Below, piece after piece: positions 37,607 through 49,359 of a stretch of DNA of 64,000 nucleotides. Under the pieces are notes generated by a model. That model was given only the letters and a program-made list of their open reading frames with translations. It did no database searches and had not been told where the DNA came from. The DNA lies in NCBI RefSeq assembly GCF_021018895.1, contig NC_079384.1, forward strand, positions 21,564,140-21,628,139. Reading direction: 5' to 3'. The stretch comes from Seriola aureovittata (Eukaryota; Chordata; Actinopteri; Carangiformes; Carangidae). The position numbers and the translations under genes are program-made. Every line of letters begins with the position of its first letter. The first letter of the stretch is position 1.

Positions 37607-37790
37607 ATTTACATCAATGCTGAATGGAGCCGATCGGGGTGGGAACCGATAAATACCAGTGTTCACTGCAGAGTCATTTGACCCGGGTGTGAATGACGCT
37701 TGTGCCCTTTTCCATTGCTGACAAAAGCCTGATGTTAGCGGGTCTTAGTGAGTTTTTTGACCACCAGTGGAAAAGGTGCTTTAATCTTTC
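37607..37790 (+). repeat. Interspersed repeat, left copy of a pair
   Basis: Contains GTGTTTACATCAATGCTGAA, GCAGAGTCATTTGAC, GGTGTGAATG, CCCTTTTCCATTGC and GACAAAAG in the same order as 40857-41000. The two copies are direct repeats 3.1 kb apart with the Gypsy gag and LINE remnants between them. Confidence 0.55.
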
Positions 37791-37829
37791 AAGGATCATC
37801 CCATCTTCCTCTCTTACATCATGAAGCAG

Positions 37830-38615
37830 CTCAGTGAAGCTTGGAGGAGGTTTGAGTTTACAAAGTCATTCCTATGCGAAGAGGTGGCAATGTCATGAGA
37901 CTGAGCGTCTCTTGCAACATGTTCAATGCGTGCTCGGTTCATGTCAGCCACTTCAATTCAACCTTTATGATGGACTGCGTGTAACAGCTTGTCCAGTCCG
38001 ACTAAGTATGCTGAAAGCTTTTCACCTTCTGGAATGTGTTCCAGAACCTCACCATGAGATCAGCTGCCCTGTGGTTGTCTGTGGTTCCAAAGCTGTTTCC
38101 AGGGCCTTAAGATGCTCACTGGCGGTGACATGGGGATTAGTGGCTCTCAAATACTGTTCAATGTCTGCTGCTGAATCTTTAAGACTCTCAGCTATTCTCT
38201 GTCTCTGATATCAGAGCACTGCCACTCGCCTAGCATGTGGGTGGTCTGTTCCACCCAGGCATCATTGGTTTCACACCCAAGAACAAGGGAAGTTTGTCAT
38301 AGCCTAACCTGTCCACACAACTAGTGAAGAGATTGCATTCACAAGCTGTGTATTCAAGTCTGGAGTGGTGTAGGGTTAAACCCTGTCACATCAGCTAAAG
38401 TCTTCCCTTTATTTGGTATGGCAGGAATGAAAGTAGCTTGGACTGGAAATCGCCCTTTTCAACAGGTATGTGCCAAATTTGGGTCCGACTGATATCAACC
38501 AATGAAGGTTCCAACTCATCCCCAGCTACCAACTGTTCAGGTGTGTTAGCCATAGTCATATCATTTGTGGTTTCAACTAAAACTAATTGTCTATTACCAG
38601 TGTATCCTAAACCCT
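37830..38615 (-). pseudogene. PNMA-like Ty3/Gypsy Gag remnant
   Basis: The minus strand carries scattered peptide blocks of the paraneoplastic-antigen-like Gag family: an N-terminal PEQLVAGDELEPSLVDISR and QIWHIPVEKGDFQSKLLSF near 38400-38560. Further on come AYLVGLDKLLHAV-type and VADMNRARIEHVARDAQSHD near 37890-38000. Stops and frameshifts separate them. These Gag proteins derive from Ty3/Gypsy elements and are numerous in fish. No pol follows, so it is a decayed relic. Similarity was recognised by memory. Confidence 0.5.
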
Positions 38616-38704
38616 GTCGTCTTCTTATTTAACAATGACAAAATATTTTAACTCCATCCAGTACTTTGTAAATAGTCTCATCATACCTTCAAAAGAAACC
38701 TCAT

Positions 38705-40890
38705 GGAGGAGACTTCCGGTTGGCTGAGCATGTGAAAGCAGGGTACACTCGTTTTCCCACTACTTTGTTTTGAAATGTTTACTTTTTCGTTTACCATGAA
38801 AGCTTAAGAGAATACAGTGGACAGCATTAACTTTATGCAAGCTTTATGATGTCAAAATTGGCGAAAACCTCAAAAAATACCAAAGGAGACACCTCACCCA
38901 CATGTGGTAACGCTTGCGTAGCTATCATTGCTAGCTTTCTGGAAGACCACAGAGCTAGCATCTCCACCGATTTCAAAACTATCTTTGCAGCCTTAGAAAT
39001 GAAATTGGACCAAAAACTTATCCTATCAATTGTTTCCACCCAGTATTCCCCGATAACTGTATCAGACCATTCAACTCTTATCTTTGATGTTCATTTTGAT
39101 CTTAAAATGATATCTTTTACATTGCATGCTGATAAAGCTCGTAGGGCTCATCAAGCTTTCGACAGGGTGGAGTTGGCCTATCTGTTTTTCTCTTTGTGAC
39201 AGTTCGGTTTTGGTGCAGGCCACATCTCCTCGATTCAACTACTTTACTCCTCTCACCATGAATCAGTTTGTACCAACACCTACTCTCACTAACCCTTGCT
39301 TAAAAGGCAGAGAATGGAATTAAGGAGATTCAGAGTAGTGGTACTGACCGTAAGGTCTTGTTATATGCCAATGATCTCCTCTTATATGTCCGCGATCTAG
39401 CATCTCATATATTCTCTCACTCATGGAATCTTTTAGTGCGCTCTTGGGTTTCAAATTAAACATTTCAAAAAGTGAATGTTTTGCTATCAACCAACTGGCT
39501 GAAGAACTACCATCATTGCTGAATCCATTTAGACTTCCTAACTCAGGGTTCAAATATTTAGACATTGTAATCATAAGTTCCATTCACGCATTGCATGAAT
39601 GCAGTTTTACTGCTTTGGCAACAATAGTCAAGTCCAACTTACAGAGGTGAAGCCGCCGCTTACCACTTTCTTTAGCTGGACAAGCGCAGGTTGTCAAGAT
39701 GAATATATTTATAAATATTTTATTATTACATTTTCCAATGTTTACTTATCTTTCTAACCAGGTCTTTTTTTTACCACTTTAGACAGCATTATCTCCCTGT
39801 TTATTTGGGCCTGGAGTCGGTAGATCATTATTAGAAAGGAGCAGATCCCTTGGAGGGCTTGGCCTACCTTGTGTTATCAGCTACTACTGGGCTGCTAACG
39901 CCCACAAGATTATATTTTGGTTTACCTCAGCTCAGAGCAACTGGTGCCAGAAGTCATGCTCCTCTTCCTCGCTCCAAGCCCTGGTTTCTAGCAGTCTTCC
40001 TCTCTCCCCCTCACATTTCACATCCAATCCCATAGTAATTGGCAAATTCAAAATCTGGGCACAAATTAGGCGCCACTTCAGTTGGCTCACTCTCCCTCAG
40101 ACAACTCCTATTTGTAATAATTGTTTATTCTTGCCTGCTTAAATTGACCCTCAATCCTTTGAGAGCAGTGGTCTCCGCTATCTGAAAGACATGTATATAG
40201 ATGAGTTATTTGCTAGTGTTGAACAATTGTGGCAATGTGACTTTGCGAGGACCCACTCTTCCTTGTTTCCCTTAAATCACTCACCCCCAAGAGGTATAAC
40301 TTTATCTAAGGGCCACATTTGTTATTTTTATAACCTTCTTTCTCAGTCTATTGAACCTCTTGTTAATAAAATTAGGGCCAGCTGTGAGATCGAACTGCAG
40401 ATTACCCTATCGGTTGACTTCTGGGAAAAAGCTCTGCGAGCTGTCAATTCCTCCTCCAGTTGTGTCAGACCTAAAACAATTTAAAGTATTATATAGAATT
40501 TCACTAAAGCCAGGCTTGCCAAGCTCTACCTGGGCAGATTAGATGAGGGAGGCAAGAGATGTTCTCAAACACCCTGTGACTTGACTCACATGTTCTGGTC
40601 ATGCCCCAAATTGTCATTTTTTGATATAATCTCAAGGATTTTGAATCTAAAAATCTGTCCATCCCTCCATATAGTGATTTTTGGTTGCTCACTAGACAAA
40701 ATCAAAGCGACGACAGCTCAAGTGAATGTCATCGCTTTTATCTCTTTGATTGCTCGTCGGAAAATTATGCTCCTTTTGAAGTTGCCCTTACCACCCTCAT
40801 TTAAGGCCTGGCTGTGTGACACTCTGACATCCTGCAGCACAGTGTATCAGCAGGTGTTGTGTTTACATCGATGCTGGAGCTGATAGATAC
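38705..40890 (+). mobile_element. L1/Tx1-like LINE, decayed
   Basis: In plus-strand order: an ORF1-like start (MMSKLAKTSKNTKGD, 38846), an endonuclease C-terminal piece (SDHSTLIFDV), RT pieces (AFDRVELAYLF), then the RT active-site box as LYANDLLLY at about 39361-39387. ISKSECFAIN follows, and near 40.6 kb a C-terminal LTHMFWSCPKL block typical of L1-type elements. Large internal deletions are evident, since only 2.2 kb remain of an expected 5-6 kb. The active-site YADD has become YAND. No poly-A tail is visible. Confidence 0.6.
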
Positions 40891-41000
40891 CTGCCTCTGC
40901 AGAATCATTTGACATTGTCAGGTGTGAATGGCAATTGTTCCCTTTTCCATTGCAGACAAAAGCAGGTCTTTTTTCACAAGTGGAAAAGGAGCTTAATAAA
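40857..41000 (+). repeat. Interspersed repeat, right copy of the pair
   Basis: Same ordered blocks as 37607-37790 (GTGTTTACATCGATGCTGGA, GCAGAATCATTTGACA, GGTGTGAATGGC, CCCTTTTCCATTGCAGACAA). The unit is non-coding and of unknown class. Confidence 0.55.
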
Positions 41001-41785
41001 CTTCCTATAATTTACTAATATTATTTACTATTACTGTCCATACCATGAACAATTCACAGGTAGTGTCCAAACCCAGTCAGCAACTTGGTGCTTAATGCAT
41101 AGTTTAGCAAAGTTACCACTGGAAGAAAAGCTCCACAACACAGTTCACGCTCCTGTTTAAAAGGGTTTTCACTGATAAAAACCCTGCTTTTAACTTTAAC
41201 ACTCATTTAACAGATACTACTGAACTTAAAACCAGTCTCTGTTTTTCACCTATTTCTTTCATTAGTCGTCTTGCTCTTCTTTTTAGTCCCACATCATCTA
41301 AGAACCTATTCTCTGATTGGCACTGATTAGCTAATAACATATTGACACCTGGTTACCCAAATAAACAGAGCTTCAACAACTAGTCAAAACAGAAGACATT
41401 TCAACACCTTACAAAACTATTCATTTCTCCATATTCATGCAAAAATTATTACAAAAATACATTCAAAGAAACAATACGTAAACAAAATATATTACATATT
41501 TTGCAGGATAAGTGAAAAATTTAAGGCGCTGGTGACACGAGGAAAAGTCAGGGGATCACCAAAGTCACTTCCAAATGAATTGCAGGGATCAGTGGATTTA
41601 TTGACAGGACTGTGACCGTGGCAACCCTCTCAGCACCGAAGTGAAGAAGACAACATCCAGACAAGTGCATGAGTACAAAGCAGTGAATAAAGTTCTTAAA
41701 TTCATATATAAAGACAGACCCCTCCTCCGAACTTGTTAATGCATGTGGCTTGTGTGTGAGAATGTAGATCTACATTGTGTCTTTA

Positions 41786-41786
<1 letters not shown>

Positions 41787-41838
<52 letters not shown>
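41787..41838 (+). repeat. (TG)n microsatellite
   Basis: About 26 uninterrupted TG units. Confidence 0.95.
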
Positions 41839-41839
<1 letters not shown>

Positions 41840-42079
41840 CAGTATGTCTACAGGAGCCCATTGAGATTATGTAACATTTGAACTTCACTGGCTACAACAG
41901 AGTTCATGTCGCTGCCTAGGCCATAGTGACAAAACATCACTGTGCCCCTCCCCCTCTCCTCTCTTCTCCCTCCTTCACTGTAATCAGCAACCCCTGCTGC
42001 TTGTTGCTGCCCATTCAGTTTACCAACACAGGGGGAAGAGTGTGATTGTCATGTTTGGAAATAGCAAATATTGGAGTCA

Positions 42080-42670
42080 CAGTTTTTTTTCAGTTGCTAA
42101 CACTAAAATGAGACACAAAAGCCAACCTTGCTTGATACAACACAGACCACATTGTCACATTTTTGGACAGACTGCTGATCATCGTGATACTGGCGGACTG
42201 TATGAACGATGCAGAGCAGCACTGATATGTGACAGTGGGACAATGTCAGCTTCCATTGTACAGCCTTGATCCAAAACTGGTTTGTTGACCACCCACAATT
42301 TCTAGTTCAGTACCTTCCACCCTGCATACTCTGCAGTTCTTAGTCCAGTTGAGTCATTCTCTGCATGGTGGAGGAAGGTGTGTGACCATCAGCCCTATGT
42401 GCACATGGCTCTTCAACAGGCAATGGAAGAGGCATGTGATGATGTTGTTGTGGGTGCTGTCCAGGGCTGGATATGATTCTTCCCTCATTGATGTTGATGA
42501 GGTGCTGTGGCCAGACCCAGTGAGGTGTCCTGATGCAGCCTGAATATTTTCTTTTCCTTTGTATTGTAATTTTTTTCTGTATATTTGCCCCTCAAATTTT
42601 CATTTTTTGTTCATTGTATTTGACAGAGCTTTTTTTGTTCCTACAACCATAATGAAGGATGCACTGTGCA

Positions 42671-42740
<70 letters not shown>

Positions 42741-43100
42741 CGATGGATCGATTGATTTGATTTGTTGTTTTCTTTTAACAGTATTTGTGTTTCTACACAT
42801 ATTTCTGTAGACATGAACAATTTCTCTCAGCAGAATTCTCTTCATTCAGAACTATGATGACAAGACCACAAAAGATGAAAGTGCTTTGGATTGAGCACAA
42901 CAGTGTGTAGTTGGTTTAACAAGAATGTGCTAATATGAATGATGTGTTTGCCATTTGGTGAAAAAGTTTGAGAGGTTATGTAGTTTTGAACGCAGTGCTT
43001 CATTTTGCAGGTTATATGAGGTGTTTTGCACTTTGGGTGTTTGGTTTTGTGAAATGTGTGAAGTGCTTTGATTCTGTTTAAAAAATCATGCCTAATGTCC
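42080..43100 (+). mobile_element. IS630/Tc1-like transposon, 3' half (copy 2)
   Basis: The terminal sequence CAGTTTTTTTTCAGTTGCTA runs directly into the transposase middle region, then matches copy 1 from about 34.8 to 35.7 kb almost base for base. This includes the tetranucleotide array at 42673-42755. The 5' half (basic/HTH coding part) is deleted. It retains the 48 bp missing from copy 1, including the C-terminal codons DVDEVLWPDPVR. The right end has diverged and no inverted repeat is visible there. Confidence 0.6.
42673..42755 (+). repeat. (GATT)n array inside transposon copy 2
   Basis: Same array and position within the element as in copy 1, with one extra GGATC variation near its end. 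Confidence 0.95.
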
Positions 43101-43429
43101 CTTGCTTGTCATACTCTATATTATCATTATCTATTCACTTTTCTGAACCTTTTTAATCCTGCAGGTTTTTCCTATTTTTGGTAAATTTTCATGTTACCAT
43201 GGAGACCCTAAAGACGACCTTGAAACTGGTTTGTATTAAGTGGTATCAAACCACATTTAAAGGCAGAAATGTGCTAGTTCTATAGCTGTTCTGATTGGCT
43301 CCACTTAAAGCCAGGGCAAAGCCTGCTGTCACTGAGAGGGTGGAGACACTTTCAGACAGACTCCTCCCAAACACATTCATGGTTGATCACATATAAAGTG
43401 AAAGAAGAAGCTGGGGGCAAAATGAAAAA

Positions 43430-43600
43430 AGATAGCTTGAGAAAGAAGTTTGAATCATTATTTCTGCTGTGAAGTTAGGCATTTTAACATGGGAGTCTAT
43501 GAGGCCAGCCTCAAGCGGCCATTTTTGGAACTGCAGCCTTTGGAACTTCTCTTGGCTTCATTTTTCAGCCCTGGAGGTTGCCACTTGCTTTGTACCTCAG
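43430..43600 (+). repeat. Teleost interspersed repeat
   Basis: TAACATGGGAGTCTATGAG, GCCAGCCTCAAGCGGCCATT and CCTGGAGGTTGCCACTTG are blocks of a short dispersed repeat common in fish. The plus-strand open frames here are incidental. Confidence 0.45.
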
Positions 43601-44378
43601 CTTTTAAAATTAAGCTCAAAGACACTGAAATCATTGTTGGTGGCAAAATGGAGTTTAGAGAGAAAAACATTTTTAGACATTAAAATGAATAAAATGAAGA
43701 AAACCTAAGAACATTAATTCCATTCACAGATTAAATACATTAACAAAGGAGTTCCCATTATGTTTGGATCACACACACAAAAACACACATGCATGGGTGA
43801 TGCAATATGCTAAAGTTGATGGTTTCATGCAAAAGTTTGGTGCTGAATCAACAAGGCCACAATGGTCTTACTCATCTTTCATTTTACCTTTGAAGTGTAT
43901 TCTAAGATTGAAATCTCATCCAACTGAGGTATGATCTACACTTTCACTCTTCTGCATTCTCTTTCGGTCAAACACATTCATAGCAAAGTCATAGCAAATG
44001 GTACAATGTTCTCAATTACAAATCCTCTGTGTCAACCACACACACTCACAGAGAGAGAGAGAGAGAGAGCTACCTACACACACTCTGTCACACCTGTCCT
44101 TTCTGGCCTCTCTACCAGCTGGAGTCAGATTCCTGCAGAATGTTCCGGTGAAATGTTGTGAAGCGTGAAACCGGCAGTCTGTTCCATGGCCAGCAGCCCA
44201 GCACTGCAGGTGCTGCGGAGTCTGTGGAAGATGTGTGTGTCTGTTTGAGTGTGAAGATGCATGTGATGGCTGTCTGGGTTTACTGTGTAAACTGACTAAA
44301 GATCAATACCAGATAATCAGAGGGAATCAGTCATAAAGTGACTCAGTATTTACAAACTTATGTAACCGAGGCTGATTA

Positions 44379-44798
44379 CAGTTTTTTTTCAGTTGCTAAC
44401 ACTAAAATGAGACACAAAGCAGAATTATTGAAAGTGACACTCATAGAGAAAAACCTCAGCTCACGTCTCCAAAACTATAAACACATTTTCACCTTTGCAC
44501 CCGAACTGCAATTCAAAATGACACTTGCAATTCCCTGCACACAGTTCTCTATGTAAAACACAGGAATCTGACATAAAGTCATTCGTTTGCCATTTTAAAA
44601 CACTGCTATTCAAAATGCTACACCCATGGACCAGCTGACCAACACACATGCCGCCTGGCCAAACACTTAACTACTTAATTATTGACTCATTAATCAGGAT
44701 GTAAGCACTGTAAAAAGACACATTTTACAACAACAATGGAAGCAGCAGTGAGAGGAAGAAGTGGAGGGAGGGTGAGAGTGAGAGGTAGGGGTAGAGCT
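44379..44798 (+). mobile_element. IS630/Tc1-like transposon, 5' half (copy 3)
   Basis: TA is followed by the same CAGTTTTTTTTCAGTTGCTA end as copy 2. The sequence then matches copy 1 through the leader to the start of the transposase ORF (ATG at 44736). Similarity stops at about 44798, just before the HTH region, at a CA-repeat. It holds the 5' part that copy 2 lacks. Confidence 0.55.
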
Positions 44799-46133
44799 AA
44801 AATACCAAGACACCACACACACACACACACACACATATGGCCAATCACCTAAACACAACAAAACCACACAATAAAGACAAATAAAGTGCACTCAGTTACA
44901 TCACACCACCACATGCAATGAAGTGCCAGTAATGAAACAAGAGAGGAAAAGTGAGAGATGTGAGAGTCTTTGGCGATTCATGATGTCATCATATATGAAA
45001 AGGGGGTGAGGCTGTGTGAAGAATAGGAAAAGTTTCAGACCTGTAGTAGCACTGTGGAGCTACTTTTCTGTGAGCAAGTCCTTGTTCTTACACTATGTTC
45101 ACATGTCCTTGTACATGGACACATTGACTGTAATGGTGTAAATGTGAATTGATTTTTAACCATATGTGTTTACTAAACACATGGGTATGTCTATAATTCA
45201 AAACTATTGTAGTATTCCAGTCAGCAGTGTTGATAGTGTCTTTATTTGTATTTAATTTTTGCAGCCAATTTATTGTCAAGAGAGCAATTACCAACCTCTT
45301 GTCCTTTCTGAAGGTCCGTATTATACAGGCTACTTTGAAGAGGATTCAGCTTCCCTCACTGACATCCCATGGACAAGGACATGGTGAACTAGTCTCATGG
45401 ATCTCAACAGAAATTATTTGTCTCCTCTTCATCTTCCTCTTTCTCTTCCACCTCCTCTTCTGTATCCTCCTCCTCTACCATCCGGTCTTTGTGGATCCAT
45501 TGTTCCAAAGCAAGTGAACATGGTCCTAACCGTCTACCCTGAGGCTCAGATTGGTGTGTGAAAAATTTTGACTCATAGTGTTTCCACCTGGGGAATTGTA
45601 TGTTAACTTTAAACATGTTGTGATGACTTTAGTTAATGATATTGAATTTATAAATTCTAAATGGTGCAGTCAGTGATATATGATGGGATCTGTGTAGAGT
45701 TTTTCACTGAAAGTTTAACAAATCTGAATCATTTGTGAAAACAGGAGAATAATGTTTATAGTTCCGTCTTTGGTAGATGGGGTCATGGTTTGGGATGTTT
45801 AGTTAATAGGCCCTGTTACAATGTGTAAGCAATCAATAAAAACTTTCGTTTAGTTAAGTTTAGTTAGACTCTACCTACTTATCATGCAAAAGCTAAAGAC
45901 TAACAAACTTTTGATGTCTATTGCAATGGACACTGGGTCTGACTGAAAAGTTCTTCAAGTCTTGGCTCTCCAAACGTTACACTGAGCAATAATACACATT
46001 AATAAATGAATCTATCACAACAGCACTTTATGAAATGAAACGTCTGATTTCATTGTGACAGGCTGAGTCACAGCTTTATTAGTGTTCTGTGATTCAGCTA
46101 CACACACAAAATGCTCCCACCTGTATTGCTCTG

Positions 46134-46183
<50 letters not shown>

Positions 46184-46279
46184 CTTACACATGCTAAGAT
46201 GGGAGCCTCTCGTTCATGTGTAGAGGTAGAGGGGGTCGTTCAGAGGACAGAAACACACAGGCAGTCTCTCGTCTGCCCC

Positions 46280-46310
<31 letters not shown>

Positions 46311-46492
46311 CACACACACACCTACCTTTTCTCCTCTCTCTCCCCTCTGCCCTCAACTTAAACCCTCACCCCAATCTTACCCCAGCCCTCTCCACGTAGC
46401 CTTAACCCCCACCCAACATCCAATGCCCACTGCCCCCTGTTACCTCTCTTGCCCCTCCTCTGTCATTTCTACCCACCCCCACCACACGCACG

Positions 46493-46550
<58 letters not shown>

Positions 46551-48159
46551 TGACTTAAATCCTTAATTGGCTATGTTTGCATGTATCACAGAAAGATAAC
46601 ATCTTCTCATTAGTATTTCATTACAGTTTAACATATTGCAAAGATTTGAAAGAATTATCTAAAAAAGAATTATATACATAATGTATATAAATAATTATAC
46701 TCCATAATAAACTCGATACATTCAGACTTTTCTTTGTTTATTGGCAGGACTCTAAAGTGAACTAGACAGTCTGCAACCCTTCAGACTTGATTACCCACAG
46801 TTCATTCAATTCCAGATGTGATGAAGTGCTATCAACTGTCTTAAATGCAGTCTCAGGTTCAAGACCAAACTGGATCCCAGTCCACATCAACTGATGAACA
46901 AACTGGCTTCATGAGCCGAAAGTCTTCCATTTACAGAGAAAGCAAAGATGATTACTGACAGTATGTGTGGAAATACTGACACAAATTAGTAGTGAGATCT
47001 TACTATTGTGTAAAAAAGGCCTCCTTACTCATCTGTCACAAATGTAGGATCGTCCAGTACAACAGTAAAACCTGGCACAGTGCTGCAACATATGATGTAA
47101 TCTGACGCCGAAGTCAAGTCAATGCAAATACACCATCTAGTAGCTTCATTTGTAGCATAAACAGGTTAATAATGTTCACCATGTATCTGCACCTGTAGTT
47201 TTTCTAATTGCAATGCAGTGAATTATGTCTAAATTAAGCATTCTGCTGTGTTATGAGTTTTTAGGAAGCAGAAATCACACTATAATTTTATATGTCATAC
47301 ACTCATTGCTTTATCCTGTTTGCAATATCCTTTCCTTCTTTTGTGTGATTATGTGCAGCAGGTGACATGTTGTGGAAAGGTGTGTTCATCTACTATAGAA
47401 ACCTCCAGCCGCTGAGTCCAGCCGCTGAGCCCTCTTGAGAGTCAGCTGATGACCAGAAGCCCTTTTGTAAAGAAGCTTTCAAATTCACATTATCCTTGTT
47501 GCAACATCTACTAATGTTCTGTTCTGCAAATGAACATTTCTGGAGCAGCTCTGCTTAGTAGCTCATAAGCTCCTATATTAGAACCATGTGCATTTGAAGA
47601 TCACGCCATGTTTCCCCTGTGAATTAATATTCCCATCCTCATAGTGTAGCAATGAGGTGTACAATTACTTGTTCTGTTTTCAGTCATATCATGTATGTTT
47701 TGTGTTGAAATGTTAAAAGTATGTAGAATAAACCAACAGGCAGCAGGAATGTGAGACTGAGGTCAGGAATCTGTCCTGGAGCTGGTTTTTCTGTCGGAGT
47801 GTGAGAGACAAGCACCTGTGGTTCACTTTTACTGGGAGCAAACCTCAGTCAGCCAAATGGAGGTATGCTGCACACACACACAGCCAGCTGTTGTTATCTG
47901 TCTGATGTTGAACCTTCGTCAGAGCCGCAGAGAGAGACATTTAAATGGACTCATGTTTGAAGCAGCATGCAAGAGTTTTATTTCAATCATTAAAGGCGCA
48001 GTCGAGTGATTTTACATGTCAAAATGTCTGTCATCAGGGTTTTCTCAGCTTGCCCCTAAAAACACATTTATAACAGGAAGTGTGTGTTTCAAACTGACGG
48101 TTGGGGAGTTTGTGGCTTTCATCAGGTGAGGAAAGCCTAACAATGTGTGAGGTTTACCA
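44799..48159. other. Intergenic with possible transposon debris
   Basis: 45.0-45.85 kb has an acidic minus-strand open frame (45616-45404, Glu-rich) and AT-rich sequence that could be debris of another DNA transposon. The rest, up to 48.16 kb, holds microsatellites and unassigned DNA. Confidence 0.35.
46144..46549 (+). repeat. Cluster of (CA)n arrays and poly-C
   Basis: CA arrays at 46144-46179, 46297-46321 and 46482-46549, plus a 21-C run at 46276-46296. The intervening C-rich DNA contains no recognisable gene. Confidence 0.95.
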
Positions 48160-49165
48160 ATACAGACTGATGTGAACCCAAAAGCACAACAATGAGGCAG
48201 CAGAGTCTCAAAGAAAGCTCAGTTTACTGAATTCAAACAGAACCACAAACCAGGTAATCAGATGAGCAGGCAGGAGATCAAAGGTCCAAAAACATATAAT
48301 GTAAAAGTATGTATATATATATTGAGGGACTGATGAGAGAAAGAACCACAGGTGTGGAGATGGGAGGTAGGATCTGAAATGACAGGAGAGTTAGTGATGA
48401 GACAGGATTCCACTCTGAGAGGAAGGTCCCGTGTGGGCAGCCAGACGCATTGCCCAGAAGCATAATGGGGTGCAGGTGTCCAACGTTGGTTGGCAGGCCT
48501 TTAGTAACGGTCGGAAGAGTGGAGTGTGGAACGGGCCTGCATCCAAGCGACGACACCACTGGACAAATGCCTGAACCGAGGTAACACTGGCCTCATGTTC
48601 CTGGTCCGGGAAGAGAGGTGGTTGGTATCCCAGGGAGCAGTGGAAGGGTGAGAGGCCGGTGGCCAAACCGGGAAGCGTGTTGTGAGCGAACTCCACAGGA
48701 GCTGTGTGGACCAGGAGGAAGGGTTAGGGGAGATGAGGCAGCACAGGGCTGTCTCCATCTCCTGATTCATCCATTCTGTTTGATCGTTGGATTGGGGGTG
48801 GACACCAGATGACATGAGCTGAGCAGCTTTAGAAAACCAATCAATGACAGCGACTGTGACTGCTTTACTGTCAGAGGGTGGTAGGCCGGTCACAAAATCC
48901 AAAGAGATGTGGGACCAGCGACGACGAAGGCCTGAGGGAGCTTGGTGAGAACTTTTGTTCTGTGAGCTGACCTGGCAAGCAGCGACAAAGCCCTTAGTGT
49001 CCCTTTCCATAGTAGCTGGGTATAACTGCTGGCCCCTGCTTCTGAGGCAGCTTTCTCTGTTCGGCTCAGTGTCCACGTCCGTCTCCTTTGTTCTCTGCAC
49101 CGTCTGCCTCTGCTGTCACTCCTGCCGTTTCTGTCAAAAAAACGACTTCCCCACTGTGTCTCCAC
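48160..49165 (-). mobile_element. Ty3/Gypsy LTR retrotransposon remnant (integrase region)
   Basis: The minus strand has integrase pieces: KGFVAACQV, WSHISLDFVTGLPP, DWFSKAAQL, then directly SSGVHPQSNDQTEWMNQEME and GLSPFHCSLGYQPPLFPDQE. This order matches sushi-type Gypsy integrases in fish. The stretch between the first catalytic Asp and the region before the Glu is missing, so the second Asp of the DDE triad is lost. Non-coding 3' sequence runs to about 48160. Frameshifts split it into several frames. Confidence 0.65.
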
Positions 49166-49169
49166 AGGT

Positions 49170-49306
49170 AAACCCACTTGACTATCTCAAGTCAGTGTCA
49201 CAGAAAAAACTAAATATACTGAATTTCAACTTCAAAAAATTAACCCACAGCACACAAATATAAATTGTCATTCATACAATTCAAATCCAAAATACAACCA
49301 AAACAA
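49170..49306 (-). repeat. LTR-like direct repeat, 3' copy
   Basis: Shares long near-identical stretches with 55665-55877 in the same orientation: AAACCCACTTGACTATC, AAGTCAGTGTCACAGAAAAA, AACCCACAGCACACAAATAT and CCAAAATACAACCAAAACA. It is about 76 bp shorter than the other copy because of an internal gap. Confidence 0.65.
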
Positions 49307-49359
49307 ACGAAGCAATAACTCCCCCACACTTTAAGGTTGCCAGTCCCTGCAACCATCTA

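Noticed and set aside
45404..45616. Glu-rich minus-strand open frame as a gene
   Set aside because: Low-complexity acidic run from a CTC/TCC-rich stretch; no domain or splice support.
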